A stretch of DNA of 64,000 nucleotides, taken from the NCBI GenBank assembly GCA_945897785.1, contig CAMDGD010000003.1, positions 1-64,000 of the forward strand, written 5' to 3'. The notes below the pieces were generated by a model, which saw nothing but the letters and a program-made list of their open reading frames with translations, was not told the origin of the DNA and ran no database searches. Each line of letters opens with the position of its first letter. The first letter of the stretch is position 1. Shown here in pieces: positions 9,340 through 18,601 of the stretch. Source of the DNA: Paludibacter jiangxiensis (lineage in GTDB: Bacteria; Bacteroidota; Bacteroidia; Bacteroidales; Paludibacteraceae). A program made the position numbers and the translations under genes.

Positions 9340-10182
9340 CTATTTAACAGCTTTAAAACTTATATCTAAGCTTTTAACAGAGTGGGTTAGCGCTCCTACA
9401 GAAATGTAATCGACCCCACATTCACCGTAGGCTCTGAGCGTTTCCACCGTAATATTTCCGGAGGATTCAATTTCGCATTTACCATCAATAATGGCTACTG
9501 CTTTGCGGGTATCTGCAGGGGTAAAATTATCCAACATAATCCGATCAACGCCACTACAAGCCAAGGCTTGCTGCAACTCATCAAAATTACGCACTTCAAT
9601 TTCAATTTTCAAGGGTTTATTATGCTCTTTGCAATACTGTTTAGCACGATTAATGGCATTGGCTATGCCGCCGGCAAAATCAACATGATTGTCTTTAAGC
9701 AAAATCATATCAAACAAACCAATACGATGATTAGTGCCTCCCCCAATTTTTACGGCCTCTTTTTCGAGCATACGCAAACCGGGCGTTGTTTTTCGGGTAT
9801 CCAACACCTTGGTTTTTAACCCTGCCAATTGCTTTACATAGGTAGCGGTAACGGTTGCTACGCCACTCATTCGTTGCATAACATTAAGCATTAATCGCTC
9901 AGTTTGCAACAAAGACAACACCTTGCCTTCTACTTCAAAAACAATATCACCAGGGTTTACTGCGGCACCATCTTGAATAAAAACGGTAGTTTTTAGTTGC
10001 GGATCAAAAGACTCAAAAATGGCTTGTGCAACCCTTACTCCGGCTAATACGCCTTTTTCTTTAATAATAAGTTGTGATTTACCTATGGCTGTATCCGGAA
10101 TACACGAAAGCGAAGTGTGATCTCCGTCTCCGATATCTTCAGCAAACCAATAAGGAATAAGTGTTTTATAATAATTACTCAT
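9340..10182 (-). CDS. nadC: Nicotinate-nucleotide pyrophosphorylase (carboxylating)
   Basis: This cytosolic enzyme makes nicotinate mononucleotide from quinolinate and PRPP in de novo NAD synthesis. At 280 residues it has the standard length. Characteristic motifs are EDIGDGDHTS at the N-terminus, RLMLNVMQRMSGVAT, the phosphate-binding VLDTRKTTPGLRMLEKEAVKIGGG at about residues 128-152, HRIGLFDMILLKDNH, and IMLDNFTP and ESSGNI near the C-terminus. Its start overlaps the end of the upstream DUF4783 gene by 8 nt, so the two are probably cotranscribed and translationally coupled. nadD lies about 19 kb away in this window rather than beside it. Confidence 0.97.
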   Translation of the reverse strand: MSNYYKTLIPYWFAEDIGDGDHTSLSCIPDTAIGKSQLIIKEKGVLAGVRVAQAIFESFDPQLKTTVFIQDGAAVNPGDIVFEVEGKVLSLLQTERLMLNVMQRMSGVATVTATYVKQLAGLKTKVLDTRKTTPGLRMLEKEAVKIGGGTNHRIGLFDMILLKDNHVDFAGGIANAINRAKQYCKEHNKPLKIEIEVRNFDELQQALACSGVDRIMLDNFTPADTRKAVAIIDGKCEIESSGNITVETLRAYGECGVDYISVGALTHSVKSLDISFKAVK

Positions 10183-10582
10183 TGGGATCTTCTATTCGAA
10201 GTTGATAAATTAAGGATTGATTGGACACTTTTCGCGAGAAAACAGAAACACGAAAACTTCCTTTTGACGAAACGAGGGTTCCTATTAAAAAAGAAGCATT
10301 TTCTTTATTGCCATTATGTAAAATGGTAAAATCGATAATGGGGTTTTTGCGAAAGAAATCGACTAGAATACTTTTTGCTTGTTGTTTTGCGAAAAAATTT
10401 TCTGTGCGTGGTATTACTAATTCAACATTATCATTTAATAAAGTAGAAAGCATTTCTGCATCTCCTGTTTCGAACGACTTAATTAATTTCGCCGAGAAAC
10501 TGCTTTTTTGAGCTGAAGTAGTTTGAATAGGCAATGAAACTAATATGAAAAAAGAAAGAATTATTAGGAGGCAATTTTTCAT
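10175..10582 (-). CDS. DUF4783-like secreted protein upstream of nadC
   Basis: The 135-residue product is read from the ATG at 10582 (MKNCLLIILSFFILVSLPIQ). A TTG at 10624 would extend the frame but lies upstream of a -7 box at 10610-10617, so it is rejected as a start. After the signal peptide the protein is a small NTF2-like alpha+beta domain (AKLIKSFETGDAEMLSTLLN, VELVIPRTENFFAKQQAK). This pattern and the position directly before nadC match the Bacteroidota DUF4783 family as I recall it. The function is unknown. The 8-nt overlap with nadC suggests an operon, but a role in NAD synthesis is not implied by the sequence. Confidence 0.7.
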   Translation of the reverse strand: MKNCLLIILSFFILVSLPIQTTSAQKSSFSAKLIKSFETGDAEMLSTLLNDNVELVIPRTENFFAKQQAKSILVDFFRKNPIIDFTILHNGNKENASFLIGTLVSSKGSFRVSVFSRKVSNQSLIYQLRIEDPNE

Positions 10583-10609
10583 TACAATATTTTTTTGTCG
10601 ATTGGTATT

Positions 10610-10617
10610 CAAATATA
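10610..10617 (-). promoter_or_regulatory. -7 box TATATTTG for the DUF4783-nadC unit
   Basis: Exact TAnnTTTG match on the minus strand, about 28 nt upstream of the ATG at 10582. It decides the start of the first gene. Confidence 0.6.
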
Positions 10618-10624
10618 ATACCAA

Positions 10625-10969
10625 GAACCTTTTTATATGCTAATTACAACGCTAACTTATTAACTAAACTAAAAATTGTTCAGATGCGAATGCGAAAGTA
10701 AAACAAAAAAGGCTAATTTTAAAAATCTATTTTTTTCTGCGATATTTGCATCTAAAGTTGCACTATTTAACAATGTACAACCAACGGCCAATAACCGAAG
10801 GGATTTAATTTACATTTTAATGAAAACAGCTAATAAGTAACACCCTAATTAAAGGGAGAGAACTACAATAATATATTTTTATTCATTAAATATAACGAAC
10901 AACAAAAATAATTCTTTTTTCTTTACCTAACTGTTTTTTGTATTTTACTTACAACCCTACTCACAGCTT
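10625..10969. other. Intergenic region before rlmH, no gene seen
   Basis: This AT-rich stretch separates divergent units. It contains no convincing open frame, RNA or hairpin. The rlmH promoter is not clear: only weak TAnnTTTG-like sequences (for example around 10740) are present. Confidence 0.5.
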
Positions 10970-11443
10970 ATGAAAATAGTACTGCTAGCTATAGGTAAAA
11001 CAAACGATGCTTATTTGATAGAAGGTATAGCCGACTACCACAAAAGGCTTACGCACTATCTGCCTTTTGAAATGAAGGTAATTACCGAACCAAAAAACAC
11101 AAAAAACTTATCTTTCGACCAACAAAAAGAAAAAAGTTCGGAGCTAATGCTTACGTTTGTACAAGATTCTGATATTGTTGTTTTGCTCGACGATAAAGGA
11201 AAATCATTTTCATCGATGGATTTTGCACTGTATATGCAGAAAAAAATGGCTACAGTAAATAAACGATTAGTTTTCATTATTGGCGGGCCATATGGTTTCT
11301 CGGATAAACTTTACCAACGGGCTAACGAAAAATTATCCCTATCAAAAATGACTTTTTCGCATCAAATGGTTCGTTTGGTGTTTTTAGAACAACTGTATCG
11401 AAGCATGACAATACTAAAAGGAGAACCGTATCATCATGAATAA
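10970..11443 (+). CDS. rlmH: 23S rRNA (pseudouridine-1915-N3)-methyltransferase RlmH
   Basis: This SPOUT-class methyltransferase modifies helix 69 of 23S rRNA in the assembled ribosome. The 157-residue length is standard. Family motifs are LLAIGKTNDAYL at the N-terminus, VVLLDDKGKSFSSMDFA in the middle, and the knotted SAM site VFIIGGPYGFSD followed by LSLSKMTFSHQMVRLVFLEQLYR and the C-terminal KGEPYHHE. The stop overlaps the start of the downstream histidine kinase by 8 nt, so the two share a transcript. No strong -7 box is visible close to the start. Confidence 0.98.
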   Translation: MKIVLLAIGKTNDAYLIEGIADYHKRLTHYLPFEMKVITEPKNTKNLSFDQQKEKSSELMLTFVQDSDIVVLLDDKGKSFSSMDFALYMQKKMATVNKRLVFIIGGPYGFSDKLYQRANEKLSLSKMTFSHQMVRLVFLEQLYRSMTILKGEPYHHE

Positions 11444-14400
11444 CTACCCTTACTTGCTGACAAATAAAAAGAACCGAGAGCTTTATTATTTGGGCGTAGC
11501 ATCAATGATTCTGTGCTTTATCATTGCCGGCATTTTTCAATACCACTATACTAAATCGCCGGAAAACGATTTGGAAATTAAAAACTTTCAAACCGTACTA
11601 AACAAAAAACTTTTGCTTGCTGATGAAGCGCTTAATGAGATTAAGCAAACTATTGAACAAAATAACCTTACCTTAAATAACATCCAATCTAATCAAGGTA
11701 TTTCTTTTTATATTTACCAAAACGACTCTTTATTTTTTTGGACAGAAAACGAGATTGCCGTACCGGAAATACTTCAAGCAAACAAAGCCAATACTTCGTT
11801 TGAACAGCTTCAAGGAATAAGCTGTGTGTACCGTTCAATAAACTATAAGCAATACCTCATACTTGCCTTAGTTCGAATAAAAAACAACTACGCAGACCCC
11901 AACGATTACCTTAAAAATGATTTCGAAGCAGATTACGGCATGGATAATCGTATCGAAATTACTTACGGTACGGCAAAAGATGCATACGCCATTTTTAGTC
12001 CGGAAAACGAATACCTATTCTCCTTAAATAAAGAAAATATTGCTGTTTATAACAAAACACTATCAGTTTGGAGCATGATTTTTTGGGTGGTTGGCTTATG
12101 TATTTTGTACCTACTTAGCAAAAACAGCTACTTATTGCAGCATAAAAAGAAACCGCGGCTTAACGACTTCCTTGTATCGTTTTTCGTGCTTTCAACACTT
12201 ATATACTTAGGCATTCGTATTAACGAACCTTGGATGATGTTTTCGCAAGATTTCTTCTCCCCTATTTACTATGCTTCCGGCAGTATACTTAACTCGTTAG
12301 GGAGTTTAACTATCGTGAGCGTTTTTTTATTGGCCGAAATCTCATTTTTATATCGACGGGTTACGCTTCCAAAAATTACTTTAGATAAAAAGCTAAACAG
12401 TTTTACTGGTCTATATCTTAACTTAGTAAGTGCGGTATTTTTTGCATTTATAAGCTGGCTTTTTAATAGCATCATTTACAATGCTTCTTTCGAAATTACC
12501 CTATACAAACTAGAAAACATATCAGCACCCTCTGTCATCGCTGTAATGCTTATTATTAGCTGGATTAGTGGTTTTATTTTACTAAGATTAAAAAGCTTAC
12601 AAGTTGTTAGAGCAAGATCATCATTAGTTAAAAATTTTATTTCTAACTTACTAATTGCAGCAGCGGCTTTTGTTTGGTTCTTTTTTGTTAACAAAAACTA
12701 CTGTATGCTTGCCGTATGGTATATTATCTTGAGCAGTTCGGTTGATTATATTCATTACAAAAATACCAAAATAAACTTAAGCAGTTTGGCTTTTTTACTT
12801 ATTGTTAGTACGGCATTAATTGTGCATTTTTCTGTTATACATAGCAATATAAAATTACAAGAAAAATACAAGGCCTTGGCCGAAAACATTAGTTCGGGAG
12901 ATGTGTTAAACCGAAATATTTTTTCCGAAATATTATTCGAAGAAATGGATAAAAAACTTAAAAAAGACTCGAACATAAATAAAATAGCATTGAACAAAAC
13001 AGCCGGCACTGATATGCAGGCATTTGTAATGGATAATTATTTTCGGGGATTTTGGTCATCCAATTACGATATTAAGACTTATATAATAGATAATTCCAAT
13101 CCTTCCAAAAGCGATTTAGAGAGAAAAAGCTTTTACGACAAACTGCTTAAAAATAGCGAACAAGTAAAACAAACGGCTTTCTATTATTGTTCCAACGAAT
13201 CGGCTAAAATGGATTATATTGGCAAAATACCTTTGAATAATGTGGTGGTATTTATTGAGTTCCATTCTAAATTGCGTTCGAGTAGCTATAGCTATCCAGA
13301 ACCGTTACTCAATGCCGGAAAATCTAAATCATACAGCAACACACTGTCAATTGCACGCTACAAAAACAACAGCATCAGTTCTCAAATTGGCGAATACGAA
13401 TTTCCCAAGACCTTGCAATGGGTACCAGTAAAAAATAAGAATTATTATGCCTTTAGTAAAGATGGATACATGCATTTTGTTTTTAAAACGAATCAATCGG
13501 CAAGCATAGTTATTAGTCAGCCCAAAGCAAGCGGATATTATGTTTACATCGTTTTTGGGGCTTATCTGTTGGCCTTGTACTTTTTCTTATTATTTATTTT
13601 TTACGGCATACTTACTTTTAAACGAAAACAAAGCCAACAGCAGCTAAGTTTTTTATCGCGCTTGCAAACGGCTTTTATCTTCTTGTTGATTATCAGTTTT
13701 TTAAGCATCTTTTTGTTTTCGATTACTTTCACTATCAATCAGTATAAAAACAAACAAAGCAACGAACTAAAAAACAAAACCAAGTATATAAAAAAATACA
13801 TTCAAGAGAGCCTTAAACAGTACAACAACCTTGCACAATCAAATACAGTTGACCTGAATTTTTTCTTACAAGATTTGTCGAATACCTACGAAACAGACAT
13901 TCATATTTACGACGAAAAAGGGTTTTTAGTGGCTACCTCTCAACCAATAATTTTTTCCAAAGGACTGCTAAGTTACCGTATATCGCCGAATCCTTTTTTC
14001 ACTAAAGCAAATGAAATTACACAAACAGAATACATTGGTGAGCTTAGTTATTTAGCTTCATACACAGAAATATTTAACGAAAACAATGAGCTAATGGGCT
14101 ATATTTCGGTACCCTCTTTTTTAAGCTCGAATGAAATACAAAAACAAGTATTTAGCCTGCTTGCTGTAATTATCAACGTTTATTTGTTTATTATTTTCAT
14201 AGCTCTATTGGTAAGTTTTATTGTAAATAACCAACTTTCTAAACCCATTAAGGCATTAGAGAACAAAATCAAAAGCTTTAGTCTTAAAGGCTACAACGAA
14301 AAACTAGTGTATTTGCGCAACGATGAAATTGGGCGCTTGGTAAGTCAGTATAACTTAATGATAGAAAAACTGGAAAAAAGTGCCGATAAATTAGCGCAGT

Positions 14401-15074
14401 CTGAACGAGAAGTTGCCTGGAAACAAATGGCACGACAAATTACCCATGAAATAAACAACCCCTTAACACCAATGAAATTATCGATTCAACAATTGCAACG
14501 GATGCAGGAGTTGAAAAGCGAAGCGTTTGAGGCGTATTTTTCTAAAACTGCACAAATGCTGATAGAACAAATTGAGAACTTATCGCGCATAGCCAGCTCC
14601 TTTTCTGATTTTGCAAAGATGCCCGAAGCCAAACAAGAACGGGTTAATATTATTGCTCGAATAGAGTCGGTTGTAAATTTATTTGCCCATACTAACGAAG
14701 CCATAAAATTAAACTTCAAAAGCACGGTTGATGAAGCCTATATTTTGGCCGACAAAGAACAACTGACACAGGTTTTTAATAACTTGATTAAAAATGCCAT
14801 TCAGGCAATACCTACTACTAAAAAAGGTATAGTTACTATTAAAGCTCAAGTAAACGAGAAAAGCATTCTTATTGAAATTAAAGATAACGGAGCCGGCATT
14901 GAGAAAGAAGCTGAAAAGTTATTGTTCTCACCAAATTTCACTACCAAATCGAGTGGCATGGGCTTAGGACTTGCCATTGTTAAAAACATAGTTGAAGGAA
15001 GCGGTGGAAAAATATGGTTTAAAACAAAAGCAGAACATGGCACTAGTTTCTTTCTAGAATTCTACTTGTGTTAA
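11436..15074 (+). CDS. Large multi-pass sensor histidine kinase (NtrY-like)
   Basis: The 1212-residue product has an unusually large sensory part. One transmembrane segment lies near residues 18-36, followed by an extracytoplasmic stretch. A cluster of about seven to eight hydrophobic segments spans about 208-470. A second extracytoplasmic domain (about 475-700), another pair of membrane segments around 715 and 755, a Cache-like region and a final segment near 910-930 follow. The cytoplasmic part holds a HAMP linker (about 935-990), a HisKA domain with the phospho-acceptor H1004 in ITHEINNPLTPMKLS (the HEINNPLTP form typical of NtrY-like kinases), an N box near 1115 and G boxes with DNGAGI and GLGLAIVKNIVEGSGG. 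No response regulator lies next to it. The signal is unknown. Confidence 0.93.
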   Translation: MNNYPYLLTNKKNRELYYLGVASMILCFIIAGIFQYHYTKSPENDLEIKNFQTVLNKKLLLADEALNEIKQTIEQNNLTLNNIQSNQGISFYIYQNDSLFFWTENEIAVPEILQANKANTSFEQLQGISCVYRSINYKQYLILALVRIKNNYADPNDYLKNDFEADYGMDNRIEITYGTAKDAYAIFSPENEYLFSLNKENIAVYNKTLSVWSMIFWVVGLCILYLLSKNSYLLQHKKKPRLNDFLVSFFVLSTLIYLGIRINEPWMMFSQDFFSPIYYASGSILNSLGSLTIVSVFLLAEISFLYRRVTLPKITLDKKLNSFTGLYLNLVSAVFFAFISWLFNSIIYNASFEITLYKLENISAPSVIAVMLIISWISGFILLRLKSLQVVRARSSLVKNFISNLLIAAAAFVWFFFVNKNYCMLAVWYIILSSSVDYIHYKNTKINLSSLAFLLIVSTALIVHFSVIHSNIKLQEKYKALAENISSGDVLNRNIFSEILFEEMDKKLKKDSNINKIALNKTAGTDMQAFVMDNYFRGFWSSNYDIKTYIIDNSNPSKSDLERKSFYDKLLKNSEQVKQTAFYYCSNESAKMDYIGKIPLNNVVVFIEFHSKLRSSSYSYPEPLLNAGKSKSYSNTLSIARYKNNSISSQIGEYEFPKTLQWVPVKNKNYYAFSKDGYMHFVFKTNQSASIVISQPKASGYYVYIVFGAYLLALYFFLLFIFYGILTFKRKQSQQQLSFLSRLQTAFIFLLIISFLSIFLFSITFTINQYKNKQSNELKNKTKYIKKYIQESLKQYNNLAQSNTVDLNFFLQDLSNTYETDIHIYDEKGFLVATSQPIIFSKGLLSYRISPNPFFTKANEITQTEYIGELSYLASYTEIFNENNELMGYISVPSFLSSNEIQKQVFSLLAVIINVYLFIIFIALLVSFIVNNQLSKPIKALENKIKSFSLKGYNEKLVYLRNDEIGRLVSQYNLMIEKLEKSADKLAQSEREVAWKQMARQITHEINNPLTPMKLSIQQLQRMQELKSEAFEAYFSKTAQMLIEQIENLSRIASSFSDFAKMPEAKQERVNIIARIESVVNLFAHTNEAIKLNFKSTVDEAYILADKEQLTQVFNNLIKNAIQAIPTTKKGIVTIKAQVNEKSILIEIKDNGAGIEKEAEKLLFSPNFTTKSSGMGLGLAIVKNIVEGSGGKIWFKTKAEHGTSFFLEFYLC

Positions 15075-15085
15075 GTATTTTTTAA

Positions 15086-15093
15086 TATATTTG
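15086..15093 (+). promoter_or_regulatory. -7 box TATATTTG before an A-tract
   Basis: Exact TAnnTTTG match, immediately followed by a run of about 17 A residues and about 40 nt before the ATG at 15134. Confidence 0.55.
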
Positions 15094-15133
15094 AAAAAAA
15101 AAAAAAAAAATCACACATTAATACAGAAAAAAA

Positions 15134-15724
15134 ATGAAAAAATTCAACTTGATTTTTGCTATCTTGCTTATCGGATTTAGCTTAACTGCACAAACGGCCA
15201 TAGGTATAAAAGGCGGTATTCAGAGTACAAAAATTTACGAAAAAAGCGGCATCTACGACCCTACCCTGCGTACGAACTTGGGTTTAGTTTGCAATTTTAG
15301 CTATACCAGTGCGGCTTCCTTCCAGATGGAGCTTAACTATAGCCGAAAAGGGAGTAACGTTTTTAATAGCACAAAAGCTACCTTAGGTTATCTAGAGCTA
15401 CCGTTATTGTTAAAAATTAGTGGTGGCAAAGAAAAATTCAAGGTATTTGGTCTTGCCGGACCATACATTGCAGCTCCGCTTAGGTCTGAACTAATTGTTG
15501 GCGACGAAAAAACAGTTACGACCGTTTCTGACGACAGTAATCTTATCGAAAAAATGGATGTTGGTTTTCATATTGGCGGAGGCGTAACTTACAAAATGGG
15601 ACCTGGCCGATTATTGACAGAAATTAGATACTGTAAAGGTTATGGAGAAAATTTTATCGAAGATTCTTTTAATACAAATGCCTGGCAACTAAATGTGGGT
15701 TACTTGTTTACTTTTGGCGAGTAG
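15134..15724 (+). CDS. Small outer-membrane beta-barrel protein (PorT/OMP_b-brl_2-like)
   Basis: The 196-residue product has a signal peptide (MKKFNLIFAILLIGFSLTAQ) followed by alternating beta strands. These include the start AIGIKGGIQSTKIYEK, strands such as ASFQMELNYSRKG and GYLELPLLLKISGG, and a C-terminal aromatic-rich strand WQLNVGYLFTFGE, as in small eight-stranded barrels of the PorT-like family common in Bacteroidota. A role as an outer-membrane protein is well supported; a specific function is not. It is monocistronic between a -7 box at 15086 and a strong terminator at 15737. Confidence 0.85.
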   Translation: MKKFNLIFAILLIGFSLTAQTAIGIKGGIQSTKIYEKSGIYDPTLRTNLGLVCNFSYTSAASFQMELNYSRKGSNVFNSTKATLGYLELPLLLKISGGKEKFKVFGLAGPYIAAPLRSELIVGDEKTVTTVSDDSNLIEKMDVGFHIGGGVTYKMGPGRLLTEIRYCKGYGENFIEDSFNTNAWQLNVGYLFTFGE

Positions 15725-15736
15725 GTTACAATAATA

Positions 15737-15782
15737 CAAAAAGCGACCGCAAAAACAATTGAGTTTTTACGGTCGCTTTTTG
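15737..15782. terminator. Bidirectional terminator between convergent genes
   Basis: AAAAAGCGACCG pairs with CGGTCGCTTTTT around a smaller inner stem AAAAAC/GTTTTT, giving a U-rich tail in both directions. It separates the barrel gene from the MCE gene. Confidence 0.88.
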
Positions 15783-15809
15783 TATCTAATATTCCGTATT
15801 TTTAAAACA

Positions 15810-16712
15810 TTATTTCTTCCCCCCAAACAAAGAAAAATGCACATACCGTTTTGGGTTTTCTTTTAAATCGATTACCAATTGATTAGCACTAGTGGTTGTT
15901 TGGTTTAAGTTATCGTAAAATGAACGATCGTTTATAAGCAAGCCCAAAGAGCCTTCTTTACTGTTCATTTTTTGTGTAATTTGTTGCAAATCGAGCATTG
16001 TAGCATCAATGCCTTGTGCTGTTTTAGCAAAATCAATGCCTTTCATATTGGTACTTACTTGGGCAAAATCATTGGTAATGGTATGCACATTCTTAACAAT
16101 ACCGGGCACATCATGTTGCATTACCGATTTTAGTTGAACAGCAGACTGTTCTAGATTTGAGCTCATCTGCTCAATAGAACTAAGGGTGTTTTTTATTTCA
16201 TTACCCGAGGTAATTTCTTTTACCGAGCGAATCAACGAATCAGTAGTACTAACCAACCTATCTACTTTTGGCAATAAATCTTCTGATACATATGCCATCA
16301 ACCCTCGTACAGTTAATGAAGTCAAGGTATCACCTACCGGTATAAAAGCAGTTGACTGCGGAGAATACACAATACGAATTGCTTTTCCGCCCAACATTCC
16401 GTTATCAAATAACTCTGCACGAGTTCCTTGTGGCAACTGCAACTCTTTATCAATATCTAAGGTTACAACAAAGGAAGTTTCTTTTGTGAAATCATAGGAG
16501 ATGTCTCTGATTTGTCCGACCTGATGCCCCTTAATAAAAATGGGTGCTGTTTCGACCAAACCATCAATATTGCTAAAAGTAGCATAATAATAATTGGTTG
16601 GTTTAAAAACATTTACCCCTTTTAAGAAATTTAATCCGTACAACAGTAATGCTGTAGCTGTAACGGCCAAAATGCCGATTTTAACTTCTCTAGTAAAATA
16701 TTTTTTTAACAT
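15810..16712 (-). CDS. MCE/MlaD family protein
   Basis: The frame extends to an ATG at 16736, but the ATG at 16712 (MLKKYFTREVKIGILAVTAT) gives the usual MlaD N-terminus with a short charged lead before the single membrane anchor, and is preferred; the longer form adds eight residues. The MCE domain follows at about residues 35-115 (ATFSNIDGLVETAPIFIKGHQVGQI, LPQGTRAELFDNGMLGGKAIRI). A long helical coiled-coil tail runs to the end. MlaD-like proteins form periplasmic rings for phospholipid transport with an ABC permease and ATPase, which are not in this window. It lies directly downstream of the amidase gene and is probably cotranscribed with it. Confidence 0.88.
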   Translation of the reverse strand: MLKKYFTREVKIGILAVTATALLLYGLNFLKGVNVFKPTNYYYATFSNIDGLVETAPIFIKGHQVGQIRDISYDFTKETSFVVTLDIDKELQLPQGTRAELFDNGMLGGKAIRIVYSPQSTAFIPVGDTLTSLTVRGLMAYVSEDLLPKVDRLVSTTDSLIRSVKEITSGNEIKNTLSSIEQMSSNLEQSAVQLKSVMQHDVPGIVKNVHTITNDFAQVSTNMKGIDFAKTAQGIDATMLDLQQITQKMNSKEGSLGLLINDRSFYDNLNQTTTSANQLVIDLKENPKRYVHFSLFGGKK

Positions 16713-16739
16713 GATAAAATAAGCTTTTGTTTTCAATTA

Positions 16740-18557
16740 TTATTTCAAAGCCTCACTCAATGGCACTTTTCGTCCATTTTTAAACGCAATGATTATAGCA
16801 TCGGGAAACTTTGATGCAATACTTTTTTTTAGTTGAACAATTTCGGTGTATTCAGTTGTATTTCCGTAAGTATATTTGAATAAGGCGGCTTCTTGATAAT
16901 AATCCAATTGTAAGCCTTTAAAAGAGGTATCGTTTTTTGGCTTTTCTTTACTTACCGCAAACAACTGCAATTTAAACACAAACGATTCTGCCTGGGATTT
17001 AGTTACTGCAGGAGCACTTGTATTTGGTACAACTGCCTTGCTTACGGGTTGAGTGGAAACTTCACTATCCTTAGTTTTTGGCAATACTACGGAAGATTTT
17101 TCCTGAGCAGCTAATTCTTTAGGCATGAAAGCAATGATTTTCGCATCGGGAAACTTTGATGCAATATCTTTTTTTAGTTGAACAATTTCGGTGTATTCAG
17201 TTGTATTTCCGTAAGTATATATGAATAAGGCGGCTTCTTGATAATAATCCAATTGTAAGCCTTTAAAAGAGATATCGTTTTTAGGCTTTTCTTTACTTAC
17301 CGCAAACAACTGCAATTTAAACACAAACGATTCTGCCTGGGATTTAGTATCTAAAGTATCACTTGCAGTTGTTATAACTGCTTTGCTTACTGGTTGAGTG
17401 GAAACTTCATTAACATTAGTTATTGGCAATGCTACGGCAGTTTTTGCTGGAGTAGCAAATTCTTTGGGGATAGACACCGTAGTTGGCAACTCAATGATAG
17501 GCTCTACTTTAGGTTCTGCTGTTTTGGTTACTTGTGTTTTTTCATTGCTTGGCTTGGCTTCTTCCACCTTAGCTTCGGTCTTCATCTTATCTAAAAACTG
17601 TTGAGTTGATGCCTCCTCTTCTTTAGTTAATTTGTTTGATGCAACACTATTTTCCTGAGTAGGCTTTGTCATTTCAGGAAGTGCTTGAGTTTCCGGTTTA
17701 GCTCTTGATTTATTGGATTTCTCCGCAACTTCTTGGGCAGGTTTAGATGGTGAATTATACAGTTGATTGCCTGATTTTAAATCGTATTCTTTTTTAAAGC
17801 GGTCAAAAGAACCATAAATAGCCTCGGCCATCTTTTTTTGTCCATCAGTACTAATTAAGAACTTTTTTTCTTGATCGTTACTCAAATACCCCACTTCAAC
17901 CAAAACACTTGGCATGGCTGTTTTATGCAACACCCAAAATCCGGCTTGTCGTACACCGCGGTCTTTTCTGCCAACAGTAGTAAAATTCTTCTGTACCTCA
18001 GAAGCAAATTCAATGCTTTTATCTAAAAACCGGTCTTGAATACACTCGAACATAATATACGAATCAGGAGAATTGGGATCGAAACCGGCATATTTTACCT
18101 TATAATCATCTTCGAGCAAAATAACGGAGTTCTCTCGCATCGCCACATCTAAATTCGACTGCGATTTGGTAAGCCCCAGCGTATAAGTCTCTGTACCAAA
18201 AGCCTCCTTGTTATTATTTGCATTGGTGTGTATAGAAATAAACAAATCAGCATGTGCTTTATTAGCAATATCGGCTCTTTCTTGAAGGGTTAAATACACA
18301 TCTTTATTTCGGGTGTAAACTACGCTTACATCGCTATGATTCTTTTCTATCATCTCTCCTAAAGCCAACACTACACCTAAATTGATGTCTTTTTCGTACG
18401 ATTTTCCATTAACAGCCCCAGGATCTTTACCCCCATGTCCGGCATCCAATACAACAATAAAACTTGGAGCCTTAACAGCAACAAGTGGTGTAAACGGAAA
18501 TAACAAAACAATACATGCCACTGTTATTTTACAAAACCTCTTTTTAATACCGTTCAT
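16740..18557 (-). CDS. N-acetylmuramoyl-L-alanine amidase with duplicated SPOR-like C-terminus
   Basis: The start is set at 18557 (MNGIKKRFCKITVACIV, a signal peptide) because a -7 box at 18594-18601 covers the alternative start at 18596. The product has 605 residues. The Amidase_3 domain spans about 35-260, with zinc ligands in VVLDAGHGGKDPGA, FISIHTNAN and the catalytic Glu region VLVEVGYLSN. It cleaves the bond between MurNAc and the stem peptide in the periplasm. A Pro/Lys/Glu-rich linker leads to two almost identical SPOR-like units starting near residues 409 and 524 (FKLQLFAVSKEKPKND in both). They result from a 345-bp tandem duplication. SPOR domains usually bind denuded glycan strands. 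Confidence 0.92.
   Translation of the reverse strand: MNGIKKRFCKITVACIVLLFPFTPLVAVKAPSFIVVLDAGHGGKDPGAVNGKSYEKDINLGVVLALGEMIEKNHSDVSVVYTRNKDVYLTLQERADIANKAHADLFISIHTNANNNKEAFGTETYTLGLTKSQSNLDVAMRENSVILLEDDYKVKYAGFDPNSPDSYIMFECIQDRFLDKSIEFASEVQKNFTTVGRKDRGVRQAGFWVLHKTAMPSVLVEVGYLSNDQEKKFLISTDGQKKMAEAIYGSFDRFKKEYDLKSGNQLYNSPSKPAQEVAEKSNKSRAKPETQALPEMTKPTQENSVASNKLTKEEEASTQQFLDKMKTEAKVEEAKPSNEKTQVTKTAEPKVEPIIELPTTVSIPKEFATPAKTAVALPITNVNEVSTQPVSKAVITTASDTLDTKSQAESFVFKLQLFAVSKEKPKNDISFKGLQLDYYQEAALFIYTYGNTTEYTEIVQLKKDIASKFPDAKIIAFMPKELAAQEKSSVVLPKTKDSEVSTQPVSKAVVPNTSAPAVTKSQAESFVFKLQLFAVSKEKPKNDTSFKGLQLDYYQEAALFKYTYGNTTEYTEIVQLKKSIASKFPDAIIIAFKNGRKVPLSEALK
16778..17468 (-). repeat. 345-bp near-identical tandem duplication inside the amidase gene
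   Basis: The block around 16801 (TCGGGAAACTTTGATGCAAT) recurs at 17146, an offset of exactly 345 bp or 115 codons. Identity is very high through the SPOR-like segment and lower in the linker, where STQPVSKAV is kept in both copies. The outer limits are approximate. Confidence 0.85.
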
Positions 18558-18593
18558 ATCCCTTTTTATTTTTTTACTTTTTTTTTTGATACG

Positions 18594-18601
18594 CAAAAAT
18601 A
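18594..18601 (-). promoter_or_regulatory. -7 box TATTTTTG for the amidase-MCE unit
   Basis: Exact TAnnTTTG match on the minus strand, about 37 nt upstream of the ATG at 18557. It excludes the start at 18596. Confidence 0.6.

Noticed and set aside
15094-15110. Poly-A run as an assembly error
   Set aside because: It lies outside the coding regions and the flanking genes are intact, so it need not be an error; kept as a possible slippage tract only.
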